From NCBI GenBank assembly GCA_020248665.1, contig JADCHE010000026.1, positions 1-47,899 of the forward strand: a DNA stretch of 47,899 bases, in the 5' to 3' direction. The translations under genes were made by a program, and so were the position numbers. Positions 17,896-24,591 of the stretch are shown one piece after another (the first letter of the stretch is position 1; every line of letters starts with the position of its first letter). This DNA is from Burkholderiales bacterium. GTDB taxonomy: Bacteria; Pseudomonadota; Gammaproteobacteria; Burkholderiales; Burkholderiaceae_E. The notes beneath the pieces were generated by a model. The model saw nothing but the letters and a program-made list of their open reading frames with translations, was not told the origin of the DNA and ran no database searches.

Positions 17896-19461
17896 ATGCG
17901 TTCCCTTCGATCCCTCGTCGCGTCGATCGCGACGGTTGCCGCCGCGGCGATCCTGTCCTCGGCGGCGCCGTCCGCCGAGGCCCAGTCGACCACCCCCGCC
18001 CGCAAGCCCAACATCGTGGTGATCTGGGGCGACGACATCGGCCAGTTCAACATCAGCGCCTACAACCACGGGATGATGGGCTACCGCACGCCCAACATCG
18101 ACCGGATCGGCCGCGAGGGCGCGATGTTCACCGACTGGTACGGCCAGCAAAGCTGCACCGCCGGCCGCGCCGCGTTCGTCACCGGGCAGTCGCCGATCCG
18201 CACCGGCCTCACCAAGGTGGGCCTGCCGGGCACGCCCGAGGGGATGAAGAAGGAGGACCCGACGATCGCGACGCTGCTGCGCGCGCGGGGCTACCTGACC
18301 GGGCAGTTCGGCAAGAACCACCTCGGCGACCGCGACGACATGCTGCCGACGGCGCACGGCTTCGACGAGTTCTTCGGCAACCTGTACCACCTGAACGCCG
18401 AGGAGGAGCCGGAGAACCCCGACTACCCGAAGGACCCGGCGTTCAAGAAGCAGTTCGGGCCGCGCGGCGTGATCCACAGCTTCGCCGACGGGCGGATCAC
18501 CGACACCGGGCCGCTGACGCGCAAGCGGATGGAGACCATCGACGAAGAGGTCACCGTCAAGGCGCTCGACTTCATGGAGCGCGCGAAGAAGGCCGACAAG
18601 CCGTTCTTCCTGTGGTGGAACTCGACGCGAATGCACGTCTTCACCCACCTGAAGGACGGCTCGAAGGGCAAGACCGGCCTGGGCATCTACGCCGACGGCA
18701 TGGTCGAGCACGACGGGCACGTCGGGCAGGTGCTCGCGAAGCTCAAGGAGCTCGGGCTCGACGAGAACACCATCGTGATGTACTCGACCGACAACGGGGC
18801 CGAGACCTTCACCTGGCCCGACGGCGGCACGACGATGTTCCGCGGCGAGAAGAACACCCAGTGGGAGGGCGGCTACCGGGTGCCCACGCTGATCCGCTGG
18901 CCGGGCGTCATCAAGCCCGGCACGGTGATCAACGACATCGGCGCGCACGAGGACATGCTGCCGACGCTGCTCGCGGCGGCGGGCGACCGCACCGTGGTCG
19001 AGGACCTGAAGAAGGGCCGGCGCGTCGGCGGGATGAACTACAAGGTGCACCTGGACGGCTACGACCTCGGTCCGGCGCTGCGGGGCGAGGCCGCCTGGCC
19101 GCGGCGCGAGTTCATCTACTGGACCGACGACGGCAGCGTCGCGGCGCTGCGCTACGACAACTGGAAGGTCACGTTCCTGAAGCAGGAATCCGAAGGGCTG
19201 AAGGTCTGGCAGCAGCCCTTCACGGCGCTGCGCGCGCCCTCGATCACCAACCTGCGGATGGATCCGTTCGAGCGGGCCGAGGCCGAGCACGCGATGGGCT
19301 ACCAGCGCTGGTACATGGAGCGGATGTTCGTGATCGCGCCGGCCGGCGCCTACGTCGGCCGCTGGCTGCAGAGCTTCCGCGAGTTCCCGCCGCGGCAGAA
19401 GCCGGGCAGCTTCAACCTCGACCGCGTGATGGAGGCGGTCACGCGGCCGCAGAAGAACTGA
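17896..19461 (+). CDS. Arylsulfatase, exported, Cys-type with CTAGR signature
   Basis: A 521-residue sulfatase. A Sec signal (about 1-34, ending SAEAQS) precedes KPNIVVIWGDDIGQFNISAYN, in which the paired aspartates bind calcium. The residue converted to formylglycine is C87 in QQSCTAGRAAFVTGQ; the third signature position is Ala rather than the more usual Pro, an accepted variant. GQFGKNHLGD supplies the lysine and histidine, and YSTDNGAE the late Asp-Asn pair. It hydrolyses sulfate esters in the periplasm. No formylglycine-generating enzyme is in the window. The start at 17896 follows CAGGAGGCCCC, a good ribosome site. Its TGA overlaps the ATG of the next gene. Confidence 0.92.
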   Translation: MRSLRSLVASIATVAAAAILSSAAPSAEAQSTTPARKPNIVVIWGDDIGQFNISAYNHGMMGYRTPNIDRIGREGAMFTDWYGQQSCTAGRAAFVTGQSPIRTGLTKVGLPGTPEGMKKEDPTIATLLRARGYLTGQFGKNHLGDRDDMLPTAHGFDEFFGNLYHLNAEEEPENPDYPKDPAFKKQFGPRGVIHSFADGRITDTGPLTRKRMETIDEEVTVKALDFMERAKKADKPFFLWWNSTRMHVFTHLKDGSKGKTGLGIYADGMVEHDGHVGQVLAKLKELGLDENTIVMYSTDNGAETFTWPDGGTTMFRGEKNTQWEGGYRVPTLIRWPGVIKPGTVINDIGAHEDMLPTLLAAAGDRTVVEDLKKGRRVGGMNYKVHLDGYDLGPALRGEAAWPRREFIYWTDDGSVAALRYDNWKVTFLKQESEGLKVWQQPFTALRAPSITNLRMDPFERAEAEHAMGYQRWYMERMFVIAPAGAYVGRWLQSFREFPPRQKPGSFNLDRVMEAVTRPQKN

Positions 19462-20528
19462 TGCACGCGCGGCCGGGCGCCGCGCGCGCGGGCTGCGCGC
19501 GGACGGCCGACGCGCTGGCCCCGGGTGTTTCGCCGGCGCGCCGCGCGCTGCTCGCGCTCGCCGCGGCCGCGCCCTTCGGCGCGGCGTCTGCGCAGCCCGC
19601 CTCGGGCGATCCGCTGCCGTCGTGGCACGACGGGTCCGCGAAGGCCCGGATCCTCGCGTTCGTCGAGGCGGTGTCGAAGCAGGACGGCCCCGACTTCGTG
19701 CCGCCCGCGGAACGCGTCGCGGTGTTCGACAACGACGGCACGCTGTGGGCCGAGCAGCCGGTCTACGTGCAGGCGTTCTTCGTCGCGGACCGTGTCCGTG
19801 CGATGGCCGCCACCCGCCCGGAGTGGAGGACGAAGGAGCCGTACGCCTCGCTGCTGCGCGGCGACCTGCGTGCGCTCGCCGCCGGCGGCGAGAAGGGGCT
19901 CGCGCAGCTGGTGATGGCCACCCACGCGGGGATGAGCGCCGAGCGCTTCGCGGGCCTGGTCGAGGACTGGATCGCGACCGCGCGCCACCCGAAGACCGGG
20001 CGCCCGTTCACCGAGATGGTCTACGCGCCGATGCTCGAGCTGATCGCCCACCTCCACGCGAGCGGCTTCGGGTGCTGGATCGTCTCCGGCGGCGGCATCG
20101 AGTTCATGCGGCCGTGGACCGAGCGCGTCTACGGCATCCCGCCCGAGCGCGTGATCGGCAGCAGCGTGAAGACGCGCTTCGAGCTGCGCGACGGCGTACC
20201 GACGCCGATGCGCCTGCCGGAGATCGACTTCATCGACGACAAGGCCGGCAAGCCGGTCGGCATCCACCGGCACGTCGGCCGGCGGCCGATCGCGGCCTTC
20301 GGCAACTCGGACGGCGACCTGCAGATGCTGCAGTGGACGGCGGCCGGACTCGGCGCGCGGCTCGCGGCGATCGTCCGGTACACCGACGCCGAGCGCGAGT
20401 GGGCGTACGACCGCACCTCGAAGGTGGGGCGGCTCGACCGCGCGCTCGACGAGGCGGACGCCCGCGGCTGGACCGTGGTCGACATTCGGCGCGACTGGCG
20501 CCGCGTGTTCCCGTTCGAGCCGCGCTGA
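19461..20528 (+). CDS. Exported HAD-superfamily phosphatase
   Basis: A 355-residue HAD-type hydrolase. The nucleophile motif is FDNDGTLW (D90, D92), motif II lies in WIVSGGGIEFM, and the late acidic motif in AAFGNSDGDLQML, which is the phosphoserine-phosphatase-like pattern. The N-terminus has paired arginines and a hydrophobic stretch, SPARRALLALAAAAPFGAASAQ, resembling a Tat or Sec signal, so it likely acts in the periplasm with the sulfatase. The ATG shares one base with the sulfatase stop (TGATG), so translation is coupled. Related sulfatase-HAD pairs exist in other proteobacteria; the substrate is unknown. Confidence 0.85.
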   Translation: MHARPGAARAGCARTADALAPGVSPARRALLALAAAAPFGAASAQPASGDPLPSWHDGSAKARILAFVEAVSKQDGPDFVPPAERVAVFDNDGTLWAEQPVYVQAFFVADRVRAMAATRPEWRTKEPYASLLRGDLRALAAGGEKGLAQLVMATHAGMSAERFAGLVEDWIATARHPKTGRPFTEMVYAPMLELIAHLHASGFGCWIVSGGGIEFMRPWTERVYGIPPERVIGSSVKTRFELRDGVPTPMRLPEIDFIDDKAGKPVGIHRHVGRRPIAAFGNSDGDLQMLQWTAAGLGARLAAIVRYTDAEREWAYDRTSKVGRLDRALDEADARGWTVVDIRRDWRRVFPFEPR

Positions 20529-20565
20529 GGCGCCGCGGACGGCGTCCGGGCCCGGTAGCGTGCGG

Positions 20566-21414
20566 TCAGGCGGGTCGGACCCGCCCCTCCGCGGACAGCG
20601 ACGCCACGGCACCGTCGCGCCAGATGACCGGGAACGCGTCGGAGTCCATCGGTCCTCCCGACGCCGGTCCGCCTTCCGGGGGAGGCGGCGGCGACATGAA
20701 TCCCTCGCGCAGCACGAAGCGCGCGTCGTCGCCGGTGAAGCGCGCGGCGAACGCGCGCCGGCGACCCGCGTGCTCGTTGCCGGGCGCCCCGTGAAGCGTC
20801 AGGCCGTGGAACGCGATGCAGTCGCCCGGGCGCAGGTCGTAGGCGACCAGCTCGTGCTCTCGCCGCAGCGTCTCCTCGTCGGGCACCGCCTCGTAGTCGG
20901 GGGCGGTGTTGGCGTGGTCCTGCGAGTCGGCGAAGCGCTTGGGCGCGTACCACTTCCCCCAGCGGTGCGAGCCCGCGACGTACTGCGGGCAGCTCGAGCT
21001 CGGCACCGGGTCGAGCGGGATCCAGAAGCTGACGATCTGCACGCCGTCGACCGGGTAGTACGGCTGGTCGTGGTGCCAGGGTGTCTTCTCGCGCGTGCCC
21101 GGCTCCTTGACCAGGACGTGCTCGTGGTACAGGTTCACCTTGCGGCTGCCCATCAGCGTGGCCGCGATCGCGGCCAGGCCCGACTCGACGAAGAACGCAC
21201 GGTACTCGGGGATCCGCTGCCAGTTGCAGTAGTCGCCGAAGAACTTGCCGGGCTGGCCTTCGGGCGTGTAGAGCTTCGCGTACGGCCCGGGGCGGGCCAT
21301 GTTCTCCTCGACGCCGGCGCGAAGCCGCTCGATCCATTCGGGCGCGATCACCTGTTCGAGGTGCGCGACGCCGTCGCGCCGGTACTGCTCGATGAATTCC
21401 GTGTCCAGCGGCAT
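20566..21414 (-). CDS. Phytanoyl-CoA dioxygenase (PhyH) family oxygenase
   Basis: A 282-residue Fe(II)/2-oxoglutarate-dependent oxygenase. The iron ligands are H114 and D116 in TPWHHDQPYYPVDG and H208 in FHGLTLHGAPGNEH; the arginine that binds 2-oxoglutarate is in GRRRAFAARFTGDDARF. The family hydroxylates phytanoyl-CoA in animals, but bacterial members act on many small molecules, so the substrate is open. It converges with the HAD gene (37 bases between the stops) and is followed upstream by a tandem LysR gene 115 bases away; that regulator may or may not control it. Confidence 0.85.
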   Translation of the reverse strand: MPLDTEFIEQYRRDGVAHLEQVIAPEWIERLRAGVEENMARPGPYAKLYTPEGQPGKFFGDYCNWQRIPEYRAFFVESGLAAIAATLMGSRKVNLYHEHVLVKEPGTREKTPWHHDQPYYPVDGVQIVSFWIPLDPVPSSSCPQYVAGSHRWGKWYAPKRFADSQDHANTAPDYEAVPDEETLRREHELVAYDLRPGDCIAFHGLTLHGAPGNEHAGRRRAFAARFTGDDARFVLREGFMSPPPPPEGGPASGGPMDSDAFPVIWRDGAVASLSAEGRVRPA

Positions 21415-21529
21415 GGGCGTCTCCCCCGGGTTGCGTCGTGTCCGGCCGGCGGGGCACGCCGGCAGCGCCGCAGCCTAGCAAGCGGGACGGGGCCGCGCAA
21501 CGCGAGCCCACGCTCCGGCGGATCCCGGC

Positions 21530-22471
21530 TCAGCGGACCGCGCGCGCCCGGCCCGCCAGCCCGGCGGCCGTCGCACGCAGCGCGGCGGCGAGCGCGGCCG
21601 CCGCCTCGGTGGTCCGCGCGCGCCGCCGCCGCGTGATGCCGACCGCGCGGGCCCACTGCTGCGCGGCCACCGCGATCGGCCGCAGCAGCCCGGCGCGCTC
21701 CTCCCAGTGGATCATCTCGCGCGGCAGGAAGCTCAGGTGCCGGCCCTGGAGCACGACGGTCTTCATCAGCACCGCGGAGGTCGTCTCGATCTCGGCATCG
21801 ATCGGCCGCAGGCCCGCCTGCAGGAACAGCTCGTCGAGCGCGCGCCGCTCGAGCTCGTGGCGGCGCGCGAGCACCCAGCGCTGGCCGGCGAGCTCGGCGG
21901 GCTTCACGCTGCGGCGCGCGGCGAGCGGATGGTCGGCGTGCGCGACGACGACCGCGGAGTCGGTGTGCAGCGTCTCGTGCTGCAGCTCCGGATCGGACGC
22001 GGTACGCGGCACCGAGGACAGCGCGAAGTCGACCTCGCCGCGACGGACCATCGGCATCAGCGCCTCGTTGAGCCCGTACAGCACGGTCACTCGCAGGCCC
22101 GGGTCGCGCGCGTGCAGGGCCTCGAGCGCGAGCGGCAGCAGCCGCGTCGCCTCCGACGGCCCGCAGCCGACCACGACCCGGCCGCGCCGCGCGCCGCGGA
22201 TCGCGTCGACCTCCTCGGCCGCGGCGCGCAGCTCGGTCTCGATCGCGCGGCCGCGGGCGATCAGCGCCTCGCCGTACTCGGTGGGGGTCGCGCCGAAGCG
22301 GCCCCGCTCGAGCACCGGGACGCCGAGCGCGCGCTCGAGCTCGCGGATCGACTTGGACAGCGCCGGCTGCGTGAGCCCCAGCTCGGCGGCGGCCGCGGTC
22401 AGGCTGCCGCAGCGCGCGGCGGCCGCGAGGTGCGCGATGCGGCGGGGATCGAGCTCGACGGTCATGCCCAT
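21530..22471 (-). CDS. LysR family transcriptional regulator
   Basis: A 313-residue LTTR with helix-turn-helix RIAHLAAAARCGSLTAAAAELGLTQPALSKSIRELERALGVPVLERG at about 10-57 and the usual effector domain. It is divergent from the Rieske oxygenase genes (133 bases). A 17-base dyad CATAACC-GAT-GGTGATG begins two bases before its start codon, consistent with autoregulation and control of the oxygenase. Alternative start M3 (22465) is possible. The C-terminal tail is alanine- and arginine-rich. Confidence 0.92.
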   Translation of the reverse strand: MGMTVELDPRRIAHLAAAARCGSLTAAAAELGLTQPALSKSIRELERALGVPVLERGRFGATPTEYGEALIARGRAIETELRAAAEEVDAIRGARRGRVVVGCGPSEATRLLPLALEALHARDPGLRVTVLYGLNEALMPMVRRGEVDFALSSVPRTASDPELQHETLHTDSAVVVAHADHPLAARRSVKPAELAGQRWVLARRHELERRALDELFLQAGLRPIDAEIETTSAVLMKTVVLQGRHLSFLPREMIHWEERAGLLRPIAVAAQQWARAVGITRRRRARTTEAAAALAAALRATAAGLAGRARAVR

Positions 22472-22472
22472 T

Positions 22473-22489
22473 CATAACCGATGGTGATG
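22473..22489. promoter_or_regulatory. Candidate LysR-type operator
   Basis: CATAACC-GAT-GGTGATG: seven-base arms with one mismatch (perfect would be GGTTATG). It lies directly upstream of the LysR ATG and 116 bases before the oxygenase start, in one of the few AT-richer patches of the region. CATAACC/GGTTATG dyads are common LTTR boxes. Confidence 0.5.
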
Positions 22490-22604
22490 GAATCGGCAAG
22501 GCAGCTCATGCACCGGCGACTTGACCGCTCGTTAAGATCGCCGGCACGCCGCCGGTCCCGTGCCGCCGCCGTCCTCCGCAGAACGTCCGAAGGAGACCTC
22601 CGTC

Positions 22605-23924
22605 ATGAACCCGTCCGCGCTCGTCGAACCCGACCGCGTCCATCGCAGCGTCTACACCGACCCCGCCATCTTCGAGCTCGAGATGACGCACATCTGGGAG
22701 AAGACCTGGGTCTACTGCGGCCACGAGTCGCAGGTGCCGAACGTCGGCGACTACTGGACGCTGCAGATCGGCCGCCAGCCGATGGTGATGGTCCGCGACC
22801 AGGACCGCTCGGTGCGCGTGCTCTACAACCGCTGCCCGCACCGCGGCGTCGAGCTCTGCGGCAACCAGAAGGGCAACACCGGGCGCGCGTTCGTCTGCTC
22901 GTACCACGCGTGGACCTTCCACCTCGACGGCCGCGTGCGCGCGATCCCGCTGATGAAGGGCTACGACGGCACGCGGCTCACGCCCGACAACCCCGACTGC
23001 AGCATGAAGGCGGCCGCACGGGTCGACAGCTACCGGGGCTTCGTGTTCGCGAGCCTTTCGGCCGAAGGGCCCTCGCTCGCCGAGTTCCTCGGCGACGCGA
23101 AGGTCGCGTTCGACGACATGTGCGACCGCTCGCCGGTCGGCGAGGTCGAGGTGGTGCCGATCTGCCACCGCGTGGTCCAGCACTCGAACTGGAAGTTCTT
23201 CATGGAGAACCAGCTCGACGCGCTGCATCCGTCGGTCACGCACCAGAGCACAGGCGTGCCGGCGCGCCGCGTCGAGAACCGCATCAAGGCCGAGCAGGGC
23301 AAGGCGCCGCTGTTCTTCCACTACCTGTCCACCTTCGCGTCGAGCTTCGACCAGTGGGACTCGGTGCAGACGGTCAACTTCCCGAACGGGCACGGCATCC
23401 TGAAGGGCTACATGGGCCTGCGCCCGACCGACCCCGACACGCTCGAGCACGAGGCGCTGCTGAAGAAGGCCTACGGCGAGGAGAAGGCCGAGGAGTACCT
23501 GTCGCGCAGCATCCACCACGTGCTGATCTACCCGTACCTGTCGGTGCAGTCGCCGCTGCAGCAGCTGCGCTGCCTGCGGCCGACGGCGGCGAACCGCACG
23601 CTGTCGGAGATCTGGCACTTCCGGCTGAAGGGCGTGCCGGAGGCGATCTACCGACGCTCGCTCTGGTACTACAACCTCGTCAACTCGCCGGCGACGATGA
23701 TCAACGCCGACGACCTCGAGAACTGGATCAAGGGGCAGTGGGGCCTGGAGGCGAGCAAGGCCGGCGACTGGGTCAGCTTCCACCGCAACTTCGGCGGCGA
23801 CACCGAGAAGGACGGCGTCATCTACTCGAACAACGGCACGTCCGAGGCGGTGATGCGCAGCCAGTTCCGCGCATGGGCCGAGTACATGAAGCCCGCGGCG
23901 GCCCAGACCGTCCGCGCCGCCTGA
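22605..23924 (+). CDS. Rieske non-heme iron oxygenase, alpha (large) subunit
   Basis: A 439-residue aromatic-ring hydroxylating oxygenase. The Rieske [2Fe-2S] cluster is held by C77/H79 in CPHRG and C98/H101 in CSYHAW. The mononuclear iron ligands are H208 and H213 in NQLDALHPSVTH, with bridging D205, and an Asp in NADDLENW. The family dihydroxylates or monooxygenates aromatic rings. ATG 22605 was chosen because AGGAG sits nine bases upstream and the family N-terminus follows; an in-frame ATG at 22560 adds 15 unrelated residues. The beta subunit follows after 22 bases. No ferredoxin or reductase gene is nearby, so electrons must come from a partner encoded elsewhere. Substrate unknown. Confidence 0.92.
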   Translation: MNPSALVEPDRVHRSVYTDPAIFELEMTHIWEKTWVYCGHESQVPNVGDYWTLQIGRQPMVMVRDQDRSVRVLYNRCPHRGVELCGNQKGNTGRAFVCSYHAWTFHLDGRVRAIPLMKGYDGTRLTPDNPDCSMKAAARVDSYRGFVFASLSAEGPSLAEFLGDAKVAFDDMCDRSPVGEVEVVPICHRVVQHSNWKFFMENQLDALHPSVTHQSTGVPARRVENRIKAEQGKAPLFFHYLSTFASSFDQWDSVQTVNFPNGHGILKGYMGLRPTDPDTLEHEALLKKAYGEEKAEEYLSRSIHHVLIYPYLSVQSPLQQLRCLRPTAANRTLSEIWHFRLKGVPEAIYRRSLWYYNLVNSPATMINADDLENWIKGQWGLEASKAGDWVSFHRNFGGDTEKDGVIYSNNGTSEAVMRSQFRAWAEYMKPAAAQTVRAA

Positions 23925-23946
23925 ACCGCACCCCGGGGAGCACACG

Positions 23947-24576
23947 ATGAGCACGAACCAGGTGGGCAAGGCCCTCGGCACCGGCGTGGTGATCGAGGCG
24001 GTGGAGTCGATGACCGGCGCCGAGTCGATCGCGCCGGACCACATGGGACGCGGCACGCGCCCGTCGACGCAGTACGTGCCCGACGTCGCGCGCGCCTCGC
24101 ACGCGCTGCAGCGCGAGGTCGAGACCTTCCTGTACCGGCAGGCCGCGCTGCTCGACGCGAAGCGCTGGCAGGAGTGGATCGAGCTCTTCGCCGAGGACGG
24201 CGTCTACTGGATGCCGGTGACGCCCGAGCAGACCGACTGGCTCGGCGAGCCGTCGATCTTCGCCGAGGACCGGCTGCTGATGGAGGTGCGGATGGGCCGG
24301 CTGACGCACCCGAACGCGTGGTCGCAGGCCGCGGCGTGGGGCACGAACCACCTCGTCGGCAACGTCGTGATCGAGGCGGTCGAGGGCGACACCGTGCGCA
24401 CGTACTCGCGCTTCCAGATGATGGAGCTGCGCCGCGACGCGGTGCGCCACTTCGGCGGCAGCTACCGGCACACCCTCAGGCGCGTGCCCGGCGGCGGCTT
24501 CCGGATCGCGCTGCAGCGCGTGGACATGATGAACGGGCAGGCCGCCTACGACTACGTGCTGCAGGCCTGGACGTGA
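23947..24576 (+). CDS. Rieske oxygenase, beta (small) subunit
   Basis: A 209-residue SnoaL/NTF2-fold subunit. After an unusually long N-terminal extension of about 45 residues, the core begins at SHALQREVETFLYRQAALLDAKRWQEWIELFAEDGVYWMPV, the typical beta-subunit pattern, and ends VDMMNGQAAYDYVLQAW. Beta subunits are structural and help form the alpha3-beta3 enzyme. A later ATG exists in the extension (MTGAESIAP, 24010), so a shorter protein of about 188 residues is possible; the ATG at 23947 is preferred for its GGGGAG ribosome site. The last codons lie inside a palindrome shared with the convergent kinase gene. Confidence 0.88.
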   Translation: MSTNQVGKALGTGVVIEAVESMTGAESIAPDHMGRGTRPSTQYVPDVARASHALQREVETFLYRQAALLDAKRWQEWIELFAEDGVYWMPVTPEQTDWLGEPSIFAEDRLLMEVRMGRLTHPNAWSQAAAWGTNHLVGNVVIEAVEGDTVRTYSRFQMMELRRDAVRHFGGSYRHTLRRVPGGGFRIALQRVDMMNGQAAYDYVLQAWT

Positions 24577-24591
24577 GCAGGATGCTCACGT
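24571..24591. terminator. Perfect stop-codon palindrome between oxygenase and kinase genes
   Basis: ACGTGAGCA-GGA-TGCTCACGT, nine-base perfect arms and a three-base loop, extendable by CTGG/CCAG outside it. Both convergent genes end ACG-TGA, and both stops lie within the arms. Candidate bidirectional terminator despite lacking T tracts. Confidence 0.5.

Noticed and set aside
22521-22538. TTGACC followed by TAAGAT before the Rieske oxygenase as a sigma-70 promoter
   Set aside because: The two elements are only six bases apart, which is incompatible with a -35/-10 pair; each alone has no suitable partner.
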